From positions 1-16,253 of the forward strand of contig JBEKEO010000053.1 in NCBI GenBank assembly GCA_050013795.1: a DNA stretch of 16,253 nucleotides, in the 5' to 3' direction. Positions within the stretch are counted from its first letter, which is position 1, and each line of letters starts with the position of its first letter. The notes under the pieces are model-generated. The model was not told the origin of the DNA, ran no database searches, and saw only the letters and a program-made list of their open reading frames with translations. Source of the stretch: CAWHOW01 sp050013795 (GTDB taxonomy: Bacteria; Bacteroidota; Bacteroidia; Bacteroidales; CG2-30-32-10). The position numbers and the translations under genes are program-made. Positions 1-9,900 of this stretch are shown here, piece after piece.

Positions 1-270
1 GCAGGAGAGGTAGCTGTAATTGAGGGTGTAGTATTGACAGTAACAGATGTAGTAGCTGTACCAGCACACCCATTAGCATCAGTAACTGTTATGGTATAAG
101 TACCCGCCATAGCAGACGTAGCGCTGGCAGAAACAGTTGGGCTTTGTACCGTGCTGGAATATAAGTTAGGTCCGCTCCAATTGTATGATGCCATACTTAA
201 AGGTTCACCGGTAAGCGCTAAAGTAGAACCGGTGCAAATTGGACCATTATTTGTAGCAGAAGCTGTTGGT
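1..270 (-). repeat. Sixth PKD/Ig-like unit and start of next Ig-like unit; near-identical DNA copy at 2473-2585
   Basis: This is the last visible copy of the surface-repeat unit. Positions 1-113 match 2473-2585 with two mismatches (positions 5 and 93), an offset of 824 codons in the same frame. Identity stops abruptly at position 114. The window ends inside the following Ig-like unit. Confidence 0.85.
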
Positions 271-3200
271 GAAGGGTTTATCGTTACTGCAAATGATGAA
301 GGCAAACCGTCTCCATTGGAATTAGTACCGTATACTATTACATTCCCTGATGTTGCAGTAGAAGAAAAATTAATAGTAATATTTGTACCACTGCCATTAA
401 TGGTAGCGCCAGTACCAGAGTATAACCAATTATAACCTGTTGCATTAGCAATAGCAGGCACTGAGAATGAAACACTATTTGTACCCTGACAAATAGGTGT
501 AGTACCGGTAATAGTTCCGGCATCATCTGGTAATATAGGATCTCCTGTAACAATCACATCATCTATCCTGCTAACTGCAGTATTTCCAATTGTTCCATTA
601 TTAGTACTAGTATTTGACGTCATTATCCATCTTAAATAAAGAGAACTTTGATCGTTACAAGCAGAAACTAAAGAAACATTTGTTACAACACCTGATGTCC
701 AATTGTTATTGATTTGTGGTACTGCAATAACATCATTAAAAGTTATTCCATCAGTACTATATTGAATTTTAAAATCTCTCGGTCCTCGGTTACCAGCAGA
801 GTTTCCAGAGTATTGTTTAGAAGAAACTTTTAAATGATCATATAAGGTCGTAATAAAGTTTACTTGCCAATATTTTGTTCCGCTCCCAGCATTCCATCCT
901 GTATTTTGAGCAGCCTGTGTTGTATTACCTGTAACATTATAAACGGTTGCCCCGCTTGCATTATTCGTAATAGTTTGATAGGTTGTGGGAGGGTTATAAT
1001 TAGCTATAATACCACCATCGCTTTTATTATCATCAGGATTATTTGGGAAATTCCATGTTACTATAGTAGGTGAAGCTATAGTTGCACAGCTTGTTTGAGG
1101 AGCTGCAGGCGAAGTCTTATAATTAATACTTGCTCCTGAGCCAGTATAAGGATATATTTTGAAATAATATGTTGTGGATGCTGATAAACCAGAGAATGTA
1201 ACTGTCTGGGTTCCCTGCGCAACATTATATACTAATGCTGCATTTGCTTCAGGTGTGCCGTCAACAGGGTCAGTAATTGCTGCATAGCTGACACTGCTGC
1301 CTTTTACAAGATATGCATCAGGTATAATTCCACTGTTTGCATCTGTCCATGTGAGGGGAATAGCATCACTTAATGTTGTTCCACACTGAAAGTTTGTTGG
1401 ATAATTTGTAGGTTCACCACCTGTAACAGTATAAGATTGTACAGATGATATTGTTGTATCAAGCGCATTATCAGCCGCAACAATTTTATAGTATACTGTT
1501 GTTCCTCCCGTCTGTGCTGGTATTGGTGTTGAAGTTGTATATGTAGGTGCTGTTCCTAAATTCATAGTAATTGAATTGCCGAAAGTTAAACCATCAGTAC
1601 ACCATTTACAAATAACTGAATTAATCGTGTTGCATGGTGAGGTTACATCGGATGAAATGGACACTGTTTGTATAGGAGTTGGACTTGTCGGAGCTATTAC
1701 AATATTTGTTATAACAGGCATAGCCGAAGTTACTGTAAGAGTAGCTATGCCGTCAGAAGTCACAGAACAGGAACCACTGGTAACTATACAACGATACCTA
1801 TATCCGTTCATACCAATAGGGGGATTTGTTATAATAAGTGATGCTGTAGTACATCCAGAATAAACACTACCGTCAGATAAGTTGTTCCACGAAGAAATAT
1901 ATTCCTGCCACTGGTAAGTAAGTCCCGTGCCTGTCGCAGTTACAGTAAATGTTGGTGTTCCTGTGCCTGCACAAACAGACGCTGGTGAAGATGGTTGCCC
2001 GGTGATAGAAGTTGTTGTATTTACAATAACGACAGTAGAAGCAGTTCCAGTACAACCATTAGCATCAGTAACAGTAAGGTTATAAGTGCCTGCCATGGCA
2101 GAAGTAGCGCTGGCAGAAACAGTAGGACTTTGTGTAGCGCTTGTATATGAACTAGGTCCACTCCATGCATATGTTGCCATACTACTAGGGCCACCAGTAA
2201 GAGAAAGAGTGGAACCTGTACAAACAGGTCCATTATTGCTAGCTGTTGAATTCGGTGGAGTATTGATTGTAGCTGTAACTGCAGTTCTTGGCGAAGAAAT
2301 ACAACTTACACTTGTAGCATCAACATAATATGTAGTTGAAGCCGATATTGAAGGAGTGGTAAATGAAGTCCCAGTACCAAGAGAAGTTCCGCCTGTAAGA
2401 GCAGCATACCAGTTAATAGTACCGGCAGAAGCAGTAGCACCAAGTGTTACAGTACCTGTACCGCAACGCGAAGCAGAAGAGGTAGCTGTAATTGAGGGTG
2501 TAGTATTGACAGTAACAGATGTAGTAGCTGTACCAGCACACCCATTAGCATCAGTAACTGTTATAGTATAAGTACCCGCCATAGCTGTTGTCACATTAGC
2601 TGATACTGTCGGACTTTGTGTAGGGCTTGAATATGAACTAGGTCCACTCCATGCATATATTGCCATACTACTAGGGCCACCAGTAAGAGAAAGAGTAGAG
2701 CCTGTACAAACCGGCCCATTATTGCCTGCCGTAGCAATAGGTGGGTTATTAACAGTCATAATAATCGTATTTGAAGTGGCAGGATTACCGGTAGGACAAG
2801 CAGCATTTGAAGTTAGTATGCATTTTACAGCATCATTATTAACAGGAGCATAGGAAAAAGTCGGACTGTTTGTACCTGCACCACTCCCGTTAACTTTCCA
2901 CTGGTATGAAGGAGAAGTTCCTCCATTAGTAGGAGTAGCAGTGAATACAACAGAAATTCCACTACATGCAGGGTTAGCTGAAGGCGTAATAATAACACTC
3001 ACAGGTAGTGATGAATTAACAGAAACAGTAGTAGAAGCAGTACCTGAACAACCGTTGGAATTAGTAACGGTAATTGTATAGGTACCTGTCATAGCAGTAG
3101 TAGCACTGGCAGAGACGGTGGGACTTTGTGCAGTGCTGGAATATGAACTGGGACCACTCCAAGAGTATGTTGTCATACTTCCAGGCCCACCAGTAAGAAT

Positions 3201-6122
3201 AAGAGCAGAACCTACACAAACAGGTCCATTATTACTTGCTGTTGCTGTTGGAGAAGTATTGACAATTACAGTAGTAGAAACCGTCCCTGTACAACCATTA
3301 CCATCAGTAACAGTAAGAATATAAGTACCCGCCATAGCAGTAGTAGCGCTGGCAGAAACAATAGGATTTTGAGTATTGCTTGAATAAGAACTGGGTCCAC
3401 TCCAAGCGTATGAGGTCAAGCTCCCAGGTCCACCTGTAAGTGAAAGAGCAGAACCCACACAAACGGGTCCATTATTGCTGGCTGTTGCTGTCGGAGGAGT
3501 ATTGACTGTAGCTGTTACAGATATCCTTGGTGAAGAAGTACAACTTCCAATTGTCGCAGCAACATAATATGTTGTTGAAACAGATATTGAAGGTGTAGTA
3601 AAAGAAGTACCTGAACCAAGAGAAGTTCCACCTGTAAGAGCTGCATACCAGTTAATCGTACCAGCTGATGCAGAAGCTCCAAGTGCTACTGTTCCTGTCC
3701 CACATCGGGAAGCTGGAGTGGTAGCTGTGATAGTAGGAGTAGTATTCACTGTAACAGCAGTAGAAGCAGTACCTGTACAACCGTTAGCATCAGTAACCGA
3801 TAAGGAATAGGTTCCAGCCATAGCAGATGTAGCACTGGTTGAAACTGTCGGACTTTGTGTAGCGTTGGAATATGAACTGGGTCCACTCCACAAATATGAT
3901 GACATACTTCCAGGATTTCCGGTTAATGAAAGGGTAGAACCTGTACAAACAGGACTATTGCTGGTTGCAGTTGCTGAAGGCGGAGTATTAATAATTGCCT
4001 GGCAAGCAGTTTGTGAACTGATACATGATATTACTTTATAATAAACATTACCAAAAATAGAATAATTGGCATATAATGTACCTGAAGTAAATGCAGCAGT
4101 GGGAGAACAAACTACTGATCCAGTTGAAATATTCATATCATTATTGGAATATGTATTTGCACCGCTTTTAAAAAAACCGCCATCTGATGCAATATATAAA
4201 TAGATTCCGTATACTCCGCCTGGTGGTATCGTGATAGTATTGGTAAAAGAAATTTTCGCCTGTGAAGTAGACGTGCCATTATATACCTGTGTCCAACCCG
4301 ATGATGATGTTTCGTGCCCTACATAAGTAGTAGTCCTGTAATAAACCTGCGTCGTGTAAGCTGTTGTTTCATGATAATGGCATGCAGAAAGGCCAGTTAT
4401 GACTAATGAATTTGCCGAACTGGGATTGGTAATATTAAAAAGCAGTGAATAATTTCCGCTTGTTCCACAGTATGTGGTTGCACCATTTGCAGCACTTAAA
4501 TTCGTTTCACTGCTGATATTCAGGTCTTCCACATAATAAGTAGTAGTGGTAGTTAAACTGGGCGTTGTATAAGACGAAGATGTGCTTAATAAACTATCAC
4601 TCGCATTGTACCAATAATAAGTGGAATTGGAGCCACCACTGGCGTTTAGTGTAACAGAACCTGGACCGCACCTTGAAACATTTGGGGTAGTTGGCGGAGT
4701 TGGTGAAAGGTTTATTGTGACATAGTTTGTCTTTGTCATGGTATTATTACCATAACTATTATTTACCGTAAGTGATACTGTATATGTTCCACTTGCTGTA
4801 TAGGTATGGGAAGGATTTTGTAAGGTACTTATTCCTGCGTCGCCAAAATTCCATGACCATGAAGTAGGGGCATAGGTTGAAGAATCTGTAAATTGTACGA
4901 CGCCGGTGCAACTGGTAGTCGGTATTGCCGCAAAATGAGCAACCGGAGCAACTGAATGTTGCGGGCCCCCTTTATATACCAAGTAAGCTGCATCACTTCC
5001 GACTGCGCTAATACCATATTCAATTCTCATATATCCAGCTTCACCCCAAGTTGTATTCCATGAATTTCTTAATATCCAGTATCCTCCATTAGGAAGACCA
5101 GCACTGTCAACCCATCCACAAAGTACTACTGCATGATCTGTTGATGTGCCATCGCTAGTAGTAAAAATACCACCAGTGTATGCTTGGAAGTTACTCCCTG
5201 CATCTATGGCAACCCATACAGGACCATAATTATAAATAGCCCGTTTAATAGAAGAATCTTTAGGGCTTGGATAACCTGTTACATCCGCCCAACTGCTTGC
5301 TGTTTCGTGGTGAGGGTAAGTTCCGCATGTATTTATGCAAGTTGCAGTTGTACTGGTTGTTTCACATGCATAATCTATATACGGACAATCATTTTCATAA
5401 ACACATCCGAGGGAAACCCAATAAGCATCTGGGCAATAACCACCCTGACAACCATTATTGGGATTTCCATCACAGTTTATTAAATACTGTTCTGAAAGAT
5501 TTCTTATATTTCCATCAACTATTTTAATATCAGCTTCAAAAGATCCGGTTCCTGCAAAAGTCCAGCAGCTTCCGCATTGACCCTGATCTTTAATGGGTGT
5601 ACATTGGGATTTCCAGCTAAATGATGAAGGCAATGCTGAAGAAAAAGTTGGTGTATTATGTATTGGTGTTGCTTGCAATTTTATAGGAGGAGTATAGCTT
5701 CCAGTATATTTCCCTTCGGATTCAATAGTAACTGTGTACTCATCAATAGCTGGTTTATCTTTTTCCCATGGACGCTTATATTCCAAATTAAGATTTGTAG
5801 TACCTTGCGATATGCCTAAATATCTTATTATTTGATCACCAGGTTGCCCAACCAGTCCAATATCATTTGAATAAGGAACAAATTCCCAATCACCTGATTG
5901 CACAATAGTTTCAATATTTCTATTGATACTCGACGACGCTTCATACCAGCCATAACCCGATGAAGGTGTACACGGTAAACTGATTTCGAGAACCTGATCA
6001 GTAGTAAGTCTTATTGTTTGTCCAGAGTTACTTTTTGTAACTTTAATGAAATTTTGACCATAAATACTGAAAGCGAATAGTATGGTAAAAATTATCACGA
6101 AAAGTTGTATAAGTTTTTTCAT
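1..6122 (-). CDS. Giant secreted papain-family (C1A) cysteine protease with N-terminal chagasin-like inhibitor domain and PKD/Ig-like/FN3-like array (partial)
   Basis: The frame is open from ATG 6122-6120 to the left edge, 2040 codons with no stop, so the C-terminus is missing. Residues 1-22 are a Sec signal peptide (MKK, hydrophobic core, YGQ-N). Residues about 28-136 match the chagasin/I42 inhibitor fold: the three inhibitory loops are recognisable as PSSGYGW (53-59), VGQPGD (91-96) and KRPWE (116-120). The C1A protease follows: LPSSFSW (164-170), oxyanion Gln and catalytic Cys in QGQCGSCW (Cys186), His330 in STDHAVVL, Asn353 in LRNSWN. No I29 pro-peptide is seen. Next come a PKD domain (about 391-473, WNFGD), an Ig-like domain (474-534), a jelly-roll-like stretch (534-710), PKD/Ig-like repeats (711-1367), further Ig-like domains, an FN3-like domain (about 1566-1681), a jelly-roll-like domain (1681-1857) and more repeats. 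It is probably a surface or extracellular protease. A T9SS tail is expected but lies outside the window. The protease call is firm; the chagasin call rests on motif order. Confidence 0.9.
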   Translation of the reverse strand, partial: MKKLIQLFVIIFTILFAFSIYGQNFIKVTKSNSGQTIRLTTDQVLEISLPCTPSSGYGWYEASSSINRNIETIVQSGDWEFVPYSNDIGLVGQPGDQIIRYLGISQGTTNLNLEYKRPWEKDKPAIDEYTVTIESEGKYTGSYTPPIKLQATPIHNTPTFSSALPSSFSWKSQCTPIKDQGQCGSCWTFAGTGSFEADIKIVDGNIRNLSEQYLINCDGNPNNGCQGGYCPDAYWVSLGCVYENDCPYIDYACETTSTTATCINTCGTYPHHETASSWADVTGYPSPKDSSIKRAIYNYGPVWVAIDAGSNFQAYTGGIFTTSDGTSTDHAVVLCGWVDSAGLPNGGYWILRNSWNTTWGEAGYMRIEYGISAVGSDAAYLVYKGGPQHSVAPVAHFAAIPTTSCTGVVQFTDSSTYAPTSWSWNFGDAGISTLQNPSHTYTASGTYTVSLTVNNSYGNNTMTKTNYVTINLSPTPPTTPNVSRCGPGSVTLNASGGSNSTYYWYNASDSLLSTSSSYTTPSLTTTTTYYVEDLNISSETNLSAANGATTYCGTSGNYSLLFNITNPSSANSLVITGLSACHYHETTAYTTQVYYRTTTYVGHETSSSGWTQVYNGTSTSQAKISFTNTITIPPGGVYGIYLYIASDGGFFKSGANTYSNNDMNISTGSVVCSPTAAFTSGTLYANYSIFGNVYYKVISCISSQTACQAIINTPPSATATSNSPVCTGSTLSLTGNPGSMSSYLWSGPSSYSNATQSPTVSTSATSAMAGTYSLSVTDANGCTGTASTAVTVNTTPTITATTPASRCGTGTVALGASASAGTINWYAALTGGTSLGSGTSFTTPSISVSTTYYVAATIGSCTSSPRISVTATVNTPPTATASNNGPVCVGSALSLTGGPGSLTSYAWSGPSSYSSNTQNPIVSASATTAMAGTYILTVTDGNGCTGTVSTTVIVNTSPTATASNNGPVCVGSALILTGGPGSMTTYSWSGPSSYSSTAQSPTVSASATTAMTGTYTITVTNSNGCSGTASTTVSVNSSLPVSVIITPSANPACSGISVVFTATPTNGGTSPSYQWKVNGSGAGTNSPTFSYAPVNNDAVKCILTSNAACPTGNPATSNTIIMTVNNPPIATAGNNGPVCTGSTLSLTGGPSSMAIYAWSGPSSYSSPTQSPTVSANVTTAMAGTYTITVTDANGCAGTATTSVTVNTTPSITATSSASRCGTGTVTLGATASAGTINWYAALTGGTSLGTGTSFTTPSISASTTYYVDATSVSCISSPRTAVTATINTPPNSTASNNGPVCTGSTLSLTGGPSSMATYAWSGPSSYTSATQSPTVSASATSAMAGTYNLTVTDANGCTGTASTVVIVNTTTSITGQPSSPASVCAGTGTPTFTVTATGTGLTYQWQEYISSWNNLSDGSVYSGCTTASLIITNPPIGMNGYRYRCIVTSGSCSVTSDGIATLTVTSAMPVITNIVIAPTSPTPIQTVSISSDVTSPCNTINSVICKWCTDGLTFGNSITMNLGTAPTYTTSTPIPAQTGGTTVYYKIVAADNALDTTISSVQSYTVTGGEPTNYPTNFQCGTTLSDAIPLTWTDANSGIIPDAYLVKGSSVSYAAITDPVDGTPEANAALVYNVAQGTQTVTFSGLSASTTYYFKIYPYTGSGASINYKTSPAAPQTSCATIASPTIVTWNFPNNPDDNKSDGGIIANYNPPTTYQTITNNASGATVYNVTGNTTQAAQNTGWNAGSGTKYWQVNFITTLYDHLKVSSKQYSGNSAGNRGPRDFKIQYSTDGITFNDVIAVPQINNNWTSGVVTNVSLVSACNDQSSLYLRWIMTSNTSTNNGTIGNTAVSRIDDVIVTGDPILPDDAGTITGTTPICQGTNSVSFSVPAIANATGYNWLYSGTGATINGSGTNITINFSSTATSGNVIVYGTNSNGDGLPSSFAVTINPSPTASATNNGPICTGSTLALTGEPLSMASYNWSGPNLYSSTVQSPTVSASATSAMAGTYTITVTDANGCAGTATTSVTVNTTPSITATSP
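2020..3990 (-). repeat. Array of five PKD/Ig-like repeat units with interleaved Ig-like domains
   Basis: Within the giant protease gene a unit of about 80 residues recurs, recognised by NNGPVC-GS-L-LTGGP, then YxWSGPSSYSS, then Q-PTVSASAT-AMAGTY, then VTD-NGCTGT. The GP(N/S)N landmark sits at about 3951, 3465, 3222, 2712 and 2226, all in one frame. A second Ig-like unit (SRCGTGTV-LGA, INWYAALTGG, TTYYV) is inserted after the units at about 3525-3735 and 2270-2495. Another Ig-like domain separates units at about 2750-3025. The repeats probably form a rigid stalk or adhesive surface between the protease and the missing C-terminus. Confidence 0.8.
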
Positions 6123-6148
6123 AATTATAGGGTTTATTTTTTCCTTTG

Positions 6149-6179
6149 CTAATATAAGAAATTTATTCTCATTTATCAA
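6149..6179 (-). promoter_or_regulatory. Candidate promoter of the giant protease gene
   Basis: On the minus strand TATATTAG (6156-6149) matches the Bacteroidetes -7 box TAnnTTTG with one mismatch. TTG (6179-6177) lies 20 nt upstream, the expected -33 spacing. The box ends 26 nt before the ATG, as in other genes here. The call is an inference from consensus and spacing. Confidence 0.4.
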
Positions 6180-6545
6180 GTTTTTTTATCCTCTAAACTA
6201 ATGTTAACAAAAGATAAATAAGTGAATAATTAAATTAAACAATAAAAAGATAATACTAAAGGGCAAATGATTTGTATAAAAAAATAATTAAAAATACTAA
6301 CTTGATATTATTATTCATTACTAAACGATTTAGTGAAAACGTAAGATTTATCCTAAAGCTTTAATATTCTTCATTATGCTTGATAATAAACTTTGGGCAT
6401 GTTTAATATAAATATTATAGTTATTGTGAAGTGTGTTTCGCTATCACTGACTACACCAATTTTGCTGCAATGAACATATTCCCTGCTTCAATAAATACAT
6501 TTAAATTATTGAGATAAAAGGCGAAAAGGTAATTAATAATTTTAA
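6180..6545. other. Intergenic AT-rich region, no gene seen
   Basis: This stretch lies between two divergent genes (protease leftward, HPt rightward). No open frame with coding character was seen. The clearest element is a dyad at 6320-6334, ACTAAA / TTTAGT around CGA, possibly an operator for one of the divergent genes. Nothing else stands out. Confidence 0.5.
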
Positions 6546-6553
6546 TATTTTTG
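6546..6553 (+). promoter_or_regulatory. -7 promoter box of the HPt gene
   Basis: TATTTTTG is a perfect TAnnTTTG box, 18 nt before ATG 6572. A transcript would start near 6557, so the in-frame TTG at 6551 cannot be the start and the ATG is favoured. No clear -33 TTG lies at the usual spacing. Confidence 0.55.
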
Positions 6554-6571
6554 CAGAAAGAACTTATTTTT

Positions 6572-6928
6572 ATGAAATCAGAAAACCTTGTTAAACTTGA
6601 TAACCTGATTGAAATGTCCGGGAGCGATAAAAGTTTTATTTCTGAAATTTTTAAATTATTTCTTTCACATGCTGAAACATATATAACTGATAGTGAAAAT
6701 GCTTTTGCTAATAACGATTATCCTCAATTAAAAAAGATAGCCCATAAATTCAAATCTTCCGTTCAGCTTTTTGAAATTACTGAACTAGTTGCTCTTCTGC
6801 ATAAGGTAGAAGATTCAAATTTCCCTTCATTAAAGGAAGATGAAAAGAAAAGAATATTGAAAAAGATAAAGGAATATAACAAGTTAGCTTGTGCGCAGAT
6901 AAAAGAAATCCGGAAGGATTATAGTTAA
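6572..6928 (+). CDS. Single-domain histidine phosphotransfer (HPt) protein
   Basis: This 118-residue protein is all HPt domain, which carries a phosphoryl group on histidine between receiver domains in a phosphorelay. The motif AHKFKSSVQLFEI gives His58 as the probable phosphorylated residue, with the usual Lys at +3 (Lys61) and small residues Ser62-Ser63 after it. The surrounding sequence is amphipathic helix, as expected for the four-helix bundle, and the size is normal for a stand-alone HPt. It is cytosolic, with no signal or membrane segment. ATG 6572 is chosen because the frame extends to a TTG at 6551 that overlaps the -7 box. The gene converges on the hybrid kinase at 6925-10971, and its TAA (6926-6928) overlaps that gene's stop. 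The kinase lacks an HPt module, so this is its likely partner (inference). Confidence 0.82.
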   Translation: MKSENLVKLDNLIEMSGSDKSFISEIFKLFLSHAETYITDSENAFANNDYPQLKKIAHKFKSSVQLFEITELVALLHKVEDSNFPSLKEDEKKRILKKIKEYNKLACAQIKEIRKDYS

Positions 6929-9900
6929 TTATTCTTTTCTTGCTTTAGTGTAAGCCGGTTAATTATTTCAAGCAATCTTTTTTCATCAATGGGTTTTGTT
7001 ATATAATCATCCATGCCCGATGCAATGAACTTTTCTCTGTCGCCCGAAATTGTATAGCCTGTAATGGCTATAATTGGAGTATGTATTTTAGTTTTTTTCT
7101 CTTTCTTTCTTATTAAGCGTGTTGTTTCAAAACCATCCATTTTAGGCATTTGCCCATCCATCAGAATAATATCGTATGAATTATTATCATATTTTTCCAA
7201 AACCTCGTTGCCATTAAAAACTCCATCAACAACCAATCCATTGCTTGTAAGAAAGCTCTTCAGGTAAAGTTGATTGATGCCATCATCCTCTGCCAGCAAA
7301 ACATGTATCTTCTTTTTATTTGAATGAATATCTGATAAAGACTTTTGTTTTGATTCGGGTGTAATTTCAGTTTGGATCTTATTGGAGAGTTTAAAAGGAA
7401 TTTCGAGGGTAAAAGTACTGCCTTGGCCTGATTCACTTTTAAGGCTTACTTTCCCGTTTAACAGTTCAGTATATCTTTTAACAATGGCAAGTCCCAGGCC
7501 TGTTCCCGGATAAGATTTGGATGTTGAATTATCTAACTGGGTAAAAGATTTAAAAAGTTTATTATTATCTTTTTCCCTGATGCCTATGCCTGTATCGGAT
7601 ATATCAACTTTTAGCGTAACCTTATCTTTGTCCATCTTGGTTTTGCATATATGAATAGTTACAGAACCTTTTTCTGTGAATTTAATAGCATTTCCGACCA
7701 GGTTGACCATAATCTGGTTGAATTTACCGCTATCGCCATATAGTATAGCGGGAATGTCTTTTTCAATCTTAAATGAAAAATCAAGTTTTTTATTATCAGT
7801 TATGCTTTTGTATGACTGGTAAATGTTTTCAATAATTTGTTTAATTTCAAATTCATTGATAACTATCTCAACTTTGTTTGCTTCTATTTTTGAGAAATCG
7901 AGTATGTCGTTAAGAATGTTCAATAAATTATTTGACGATATTTTAATTGATTCAACCAGTTCTTTATTTTCTTTACTTAATTCGGCTCTTCCCATCAGGT
8001 TGGAAATCCCAATAATAGAATTTAAAGGATTGCGGATTTCATGGCTCATGTTTGCCAGGAATTCAGATTTTGCTTTATTAGCAAGTTCTGCCGCTTCTTT
8101 TTCTTTAGCCAATTCTTCAGATTTTACAACATCAGAAATGTCACGGCAAATAGCCACTACTTCTTTTATTTTTCCCTCTGGGTTATGAATAATCTGATTG
8201 CTTGTTTCACACCAGATATATGTGTTATCTTTTTTCCTTAATCTGTGTTTAACAAGGTTCGGCGCAACTTCTTTCAAGAGATTTTCCTGATAAATTCTTA
8301 GTCTGGGAATTTCATCAGGATGAAAAAAGCGAAATACAGAAACCCCGATCATTTCGAATGGTTTGAATCCAAGTGTATTTATACACGCGGAAGATATATA
8401 AGAAATTTTCCCATCTATGCCATATTTAACTATTATATCCTTGGTATTGTTTGCAATTACCCTATATTGTTCATCGCTTTTCTTTAATTCCTCTATAGCT
8501 TTTTTACGTTCTGTAACATCAAGAACGTGTGCAATCATATATCTTGGCGAACCATCGGCATCTTTAAAAAGGGATGAAGAAACACTGACCCAAATGACAT
8601 GACCATCTTTATGTATATATCGTTTTTCGAAATTTGAAGTAACATGCTCTTCTTTAAAATCTTGTTTTAATATCGATTCCGTACTATCAACATCTTCTGG
8701 ATGGGTGAATTTGGTAATAGGAAAATTCTTTAATTCGCTTTTTGAATATCCCATCATTTTGCACAGGGAGTCATTAACAGTAATAAAACGTCCATCCATT
8801 GAGGTAAGGCACATGCCGATTGGAGCGTTATCAAATGTAATCCTGAATTGTTCTTCGCTTTGTTTTATTGCTTCGTCAGCTTGTTTGTTTTCAGTAATAT
8901 CAAGAATCTGGATAATAAAATATTTTGGTGAGCCATCAGGATTCCTGAATAAATACACAGTGGTTTGAGCCCATATTTCATGCCCGTCCTGATGGATATA
9001 TCTTTTTTCTATGCTAAAAGTATTTTCTTCCCCTGTAAGAAGTTTATTTACCAAACTTTTACTTTCTTCAATATCTTCAGGATGTGTAAAATGTGTAAAA
9101 GGCAAGTTGATGATTTCCTCTTTTGCATATCCGAAAATAGAGCAGAATACTTTATTCACTAATATAAAATATCCGTCCTTATTGGAAAGGGCCATTCCGA
9201 TAGGCGCATTTTCGAATGTAATTCTGAATTGTTCTTCACTTAGTCTGACTGCTTCTTCGGCATTTTTGCGTTCAGTAATATCTTCGAACATAACAAACAC
9301 TTTGTCATCAACAATAACGCCAAAGATTATCATTGTTTTAACAGAGCCATCTTTACATGTAGTGTAATATTCACCTCTTTCAATTTCGCATTTTTCAACA
9401 ATAGCTTTGTTAACCAATCCCATCCATTTTTCGACAACCTCTGAACGATAATTAGCCTCAGGATATGCTAACTTCCACCAGCTATCCATGTTCGGGATTT
9501 CTTTATGCTGATATCCAAAGGTCTTGACAGCTTGTTTATTAATATATTCAATGATACCATCAAAACTGACAATGGCCATTGAAATATTAGATAGTTCTAA
9601 TATATTGCGCAGGAGATTTTCACTTTTCGTTAAAACTTCTTCTGCTTTTTTGCGTTCGGTAATATTCCTTACAATTGCCTGGAGATAAACTTTGCCATGC
9701 AATTCCATCCTGTTCAATCCAACTTCGGCATCAAATAAGGTTCCGTCAAGCTGCGAATGCTTCCACTCGAAAAACTGAGGATATCCCTTGTAAGCATTAT
9801 CAATTTTTTCCTGCGCAGATTCTATTGACGATCTTCCATCCGGTTGAAAAGGAGGTGAAAAATTAGTTGGAAAGGCACCTATAATATCTTCAGCCCGGCA

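Noticed and set aside
151..3324. Several plus-strand open frames of 70-95 codons opposite the giant protease gene
   Set aside because: They are read on the opposite strand of repeat DNA that codes for the PKD/Ig-like units; they have no family features and recur wherever the repeat recurs.
6551..6571. TTG start giving seven more residues to the HPt protein
   Set aside because: The TTG lies inside the -7 promoter box, so it would not be transcribed from that promoter; ATG 6572 fits the domain.
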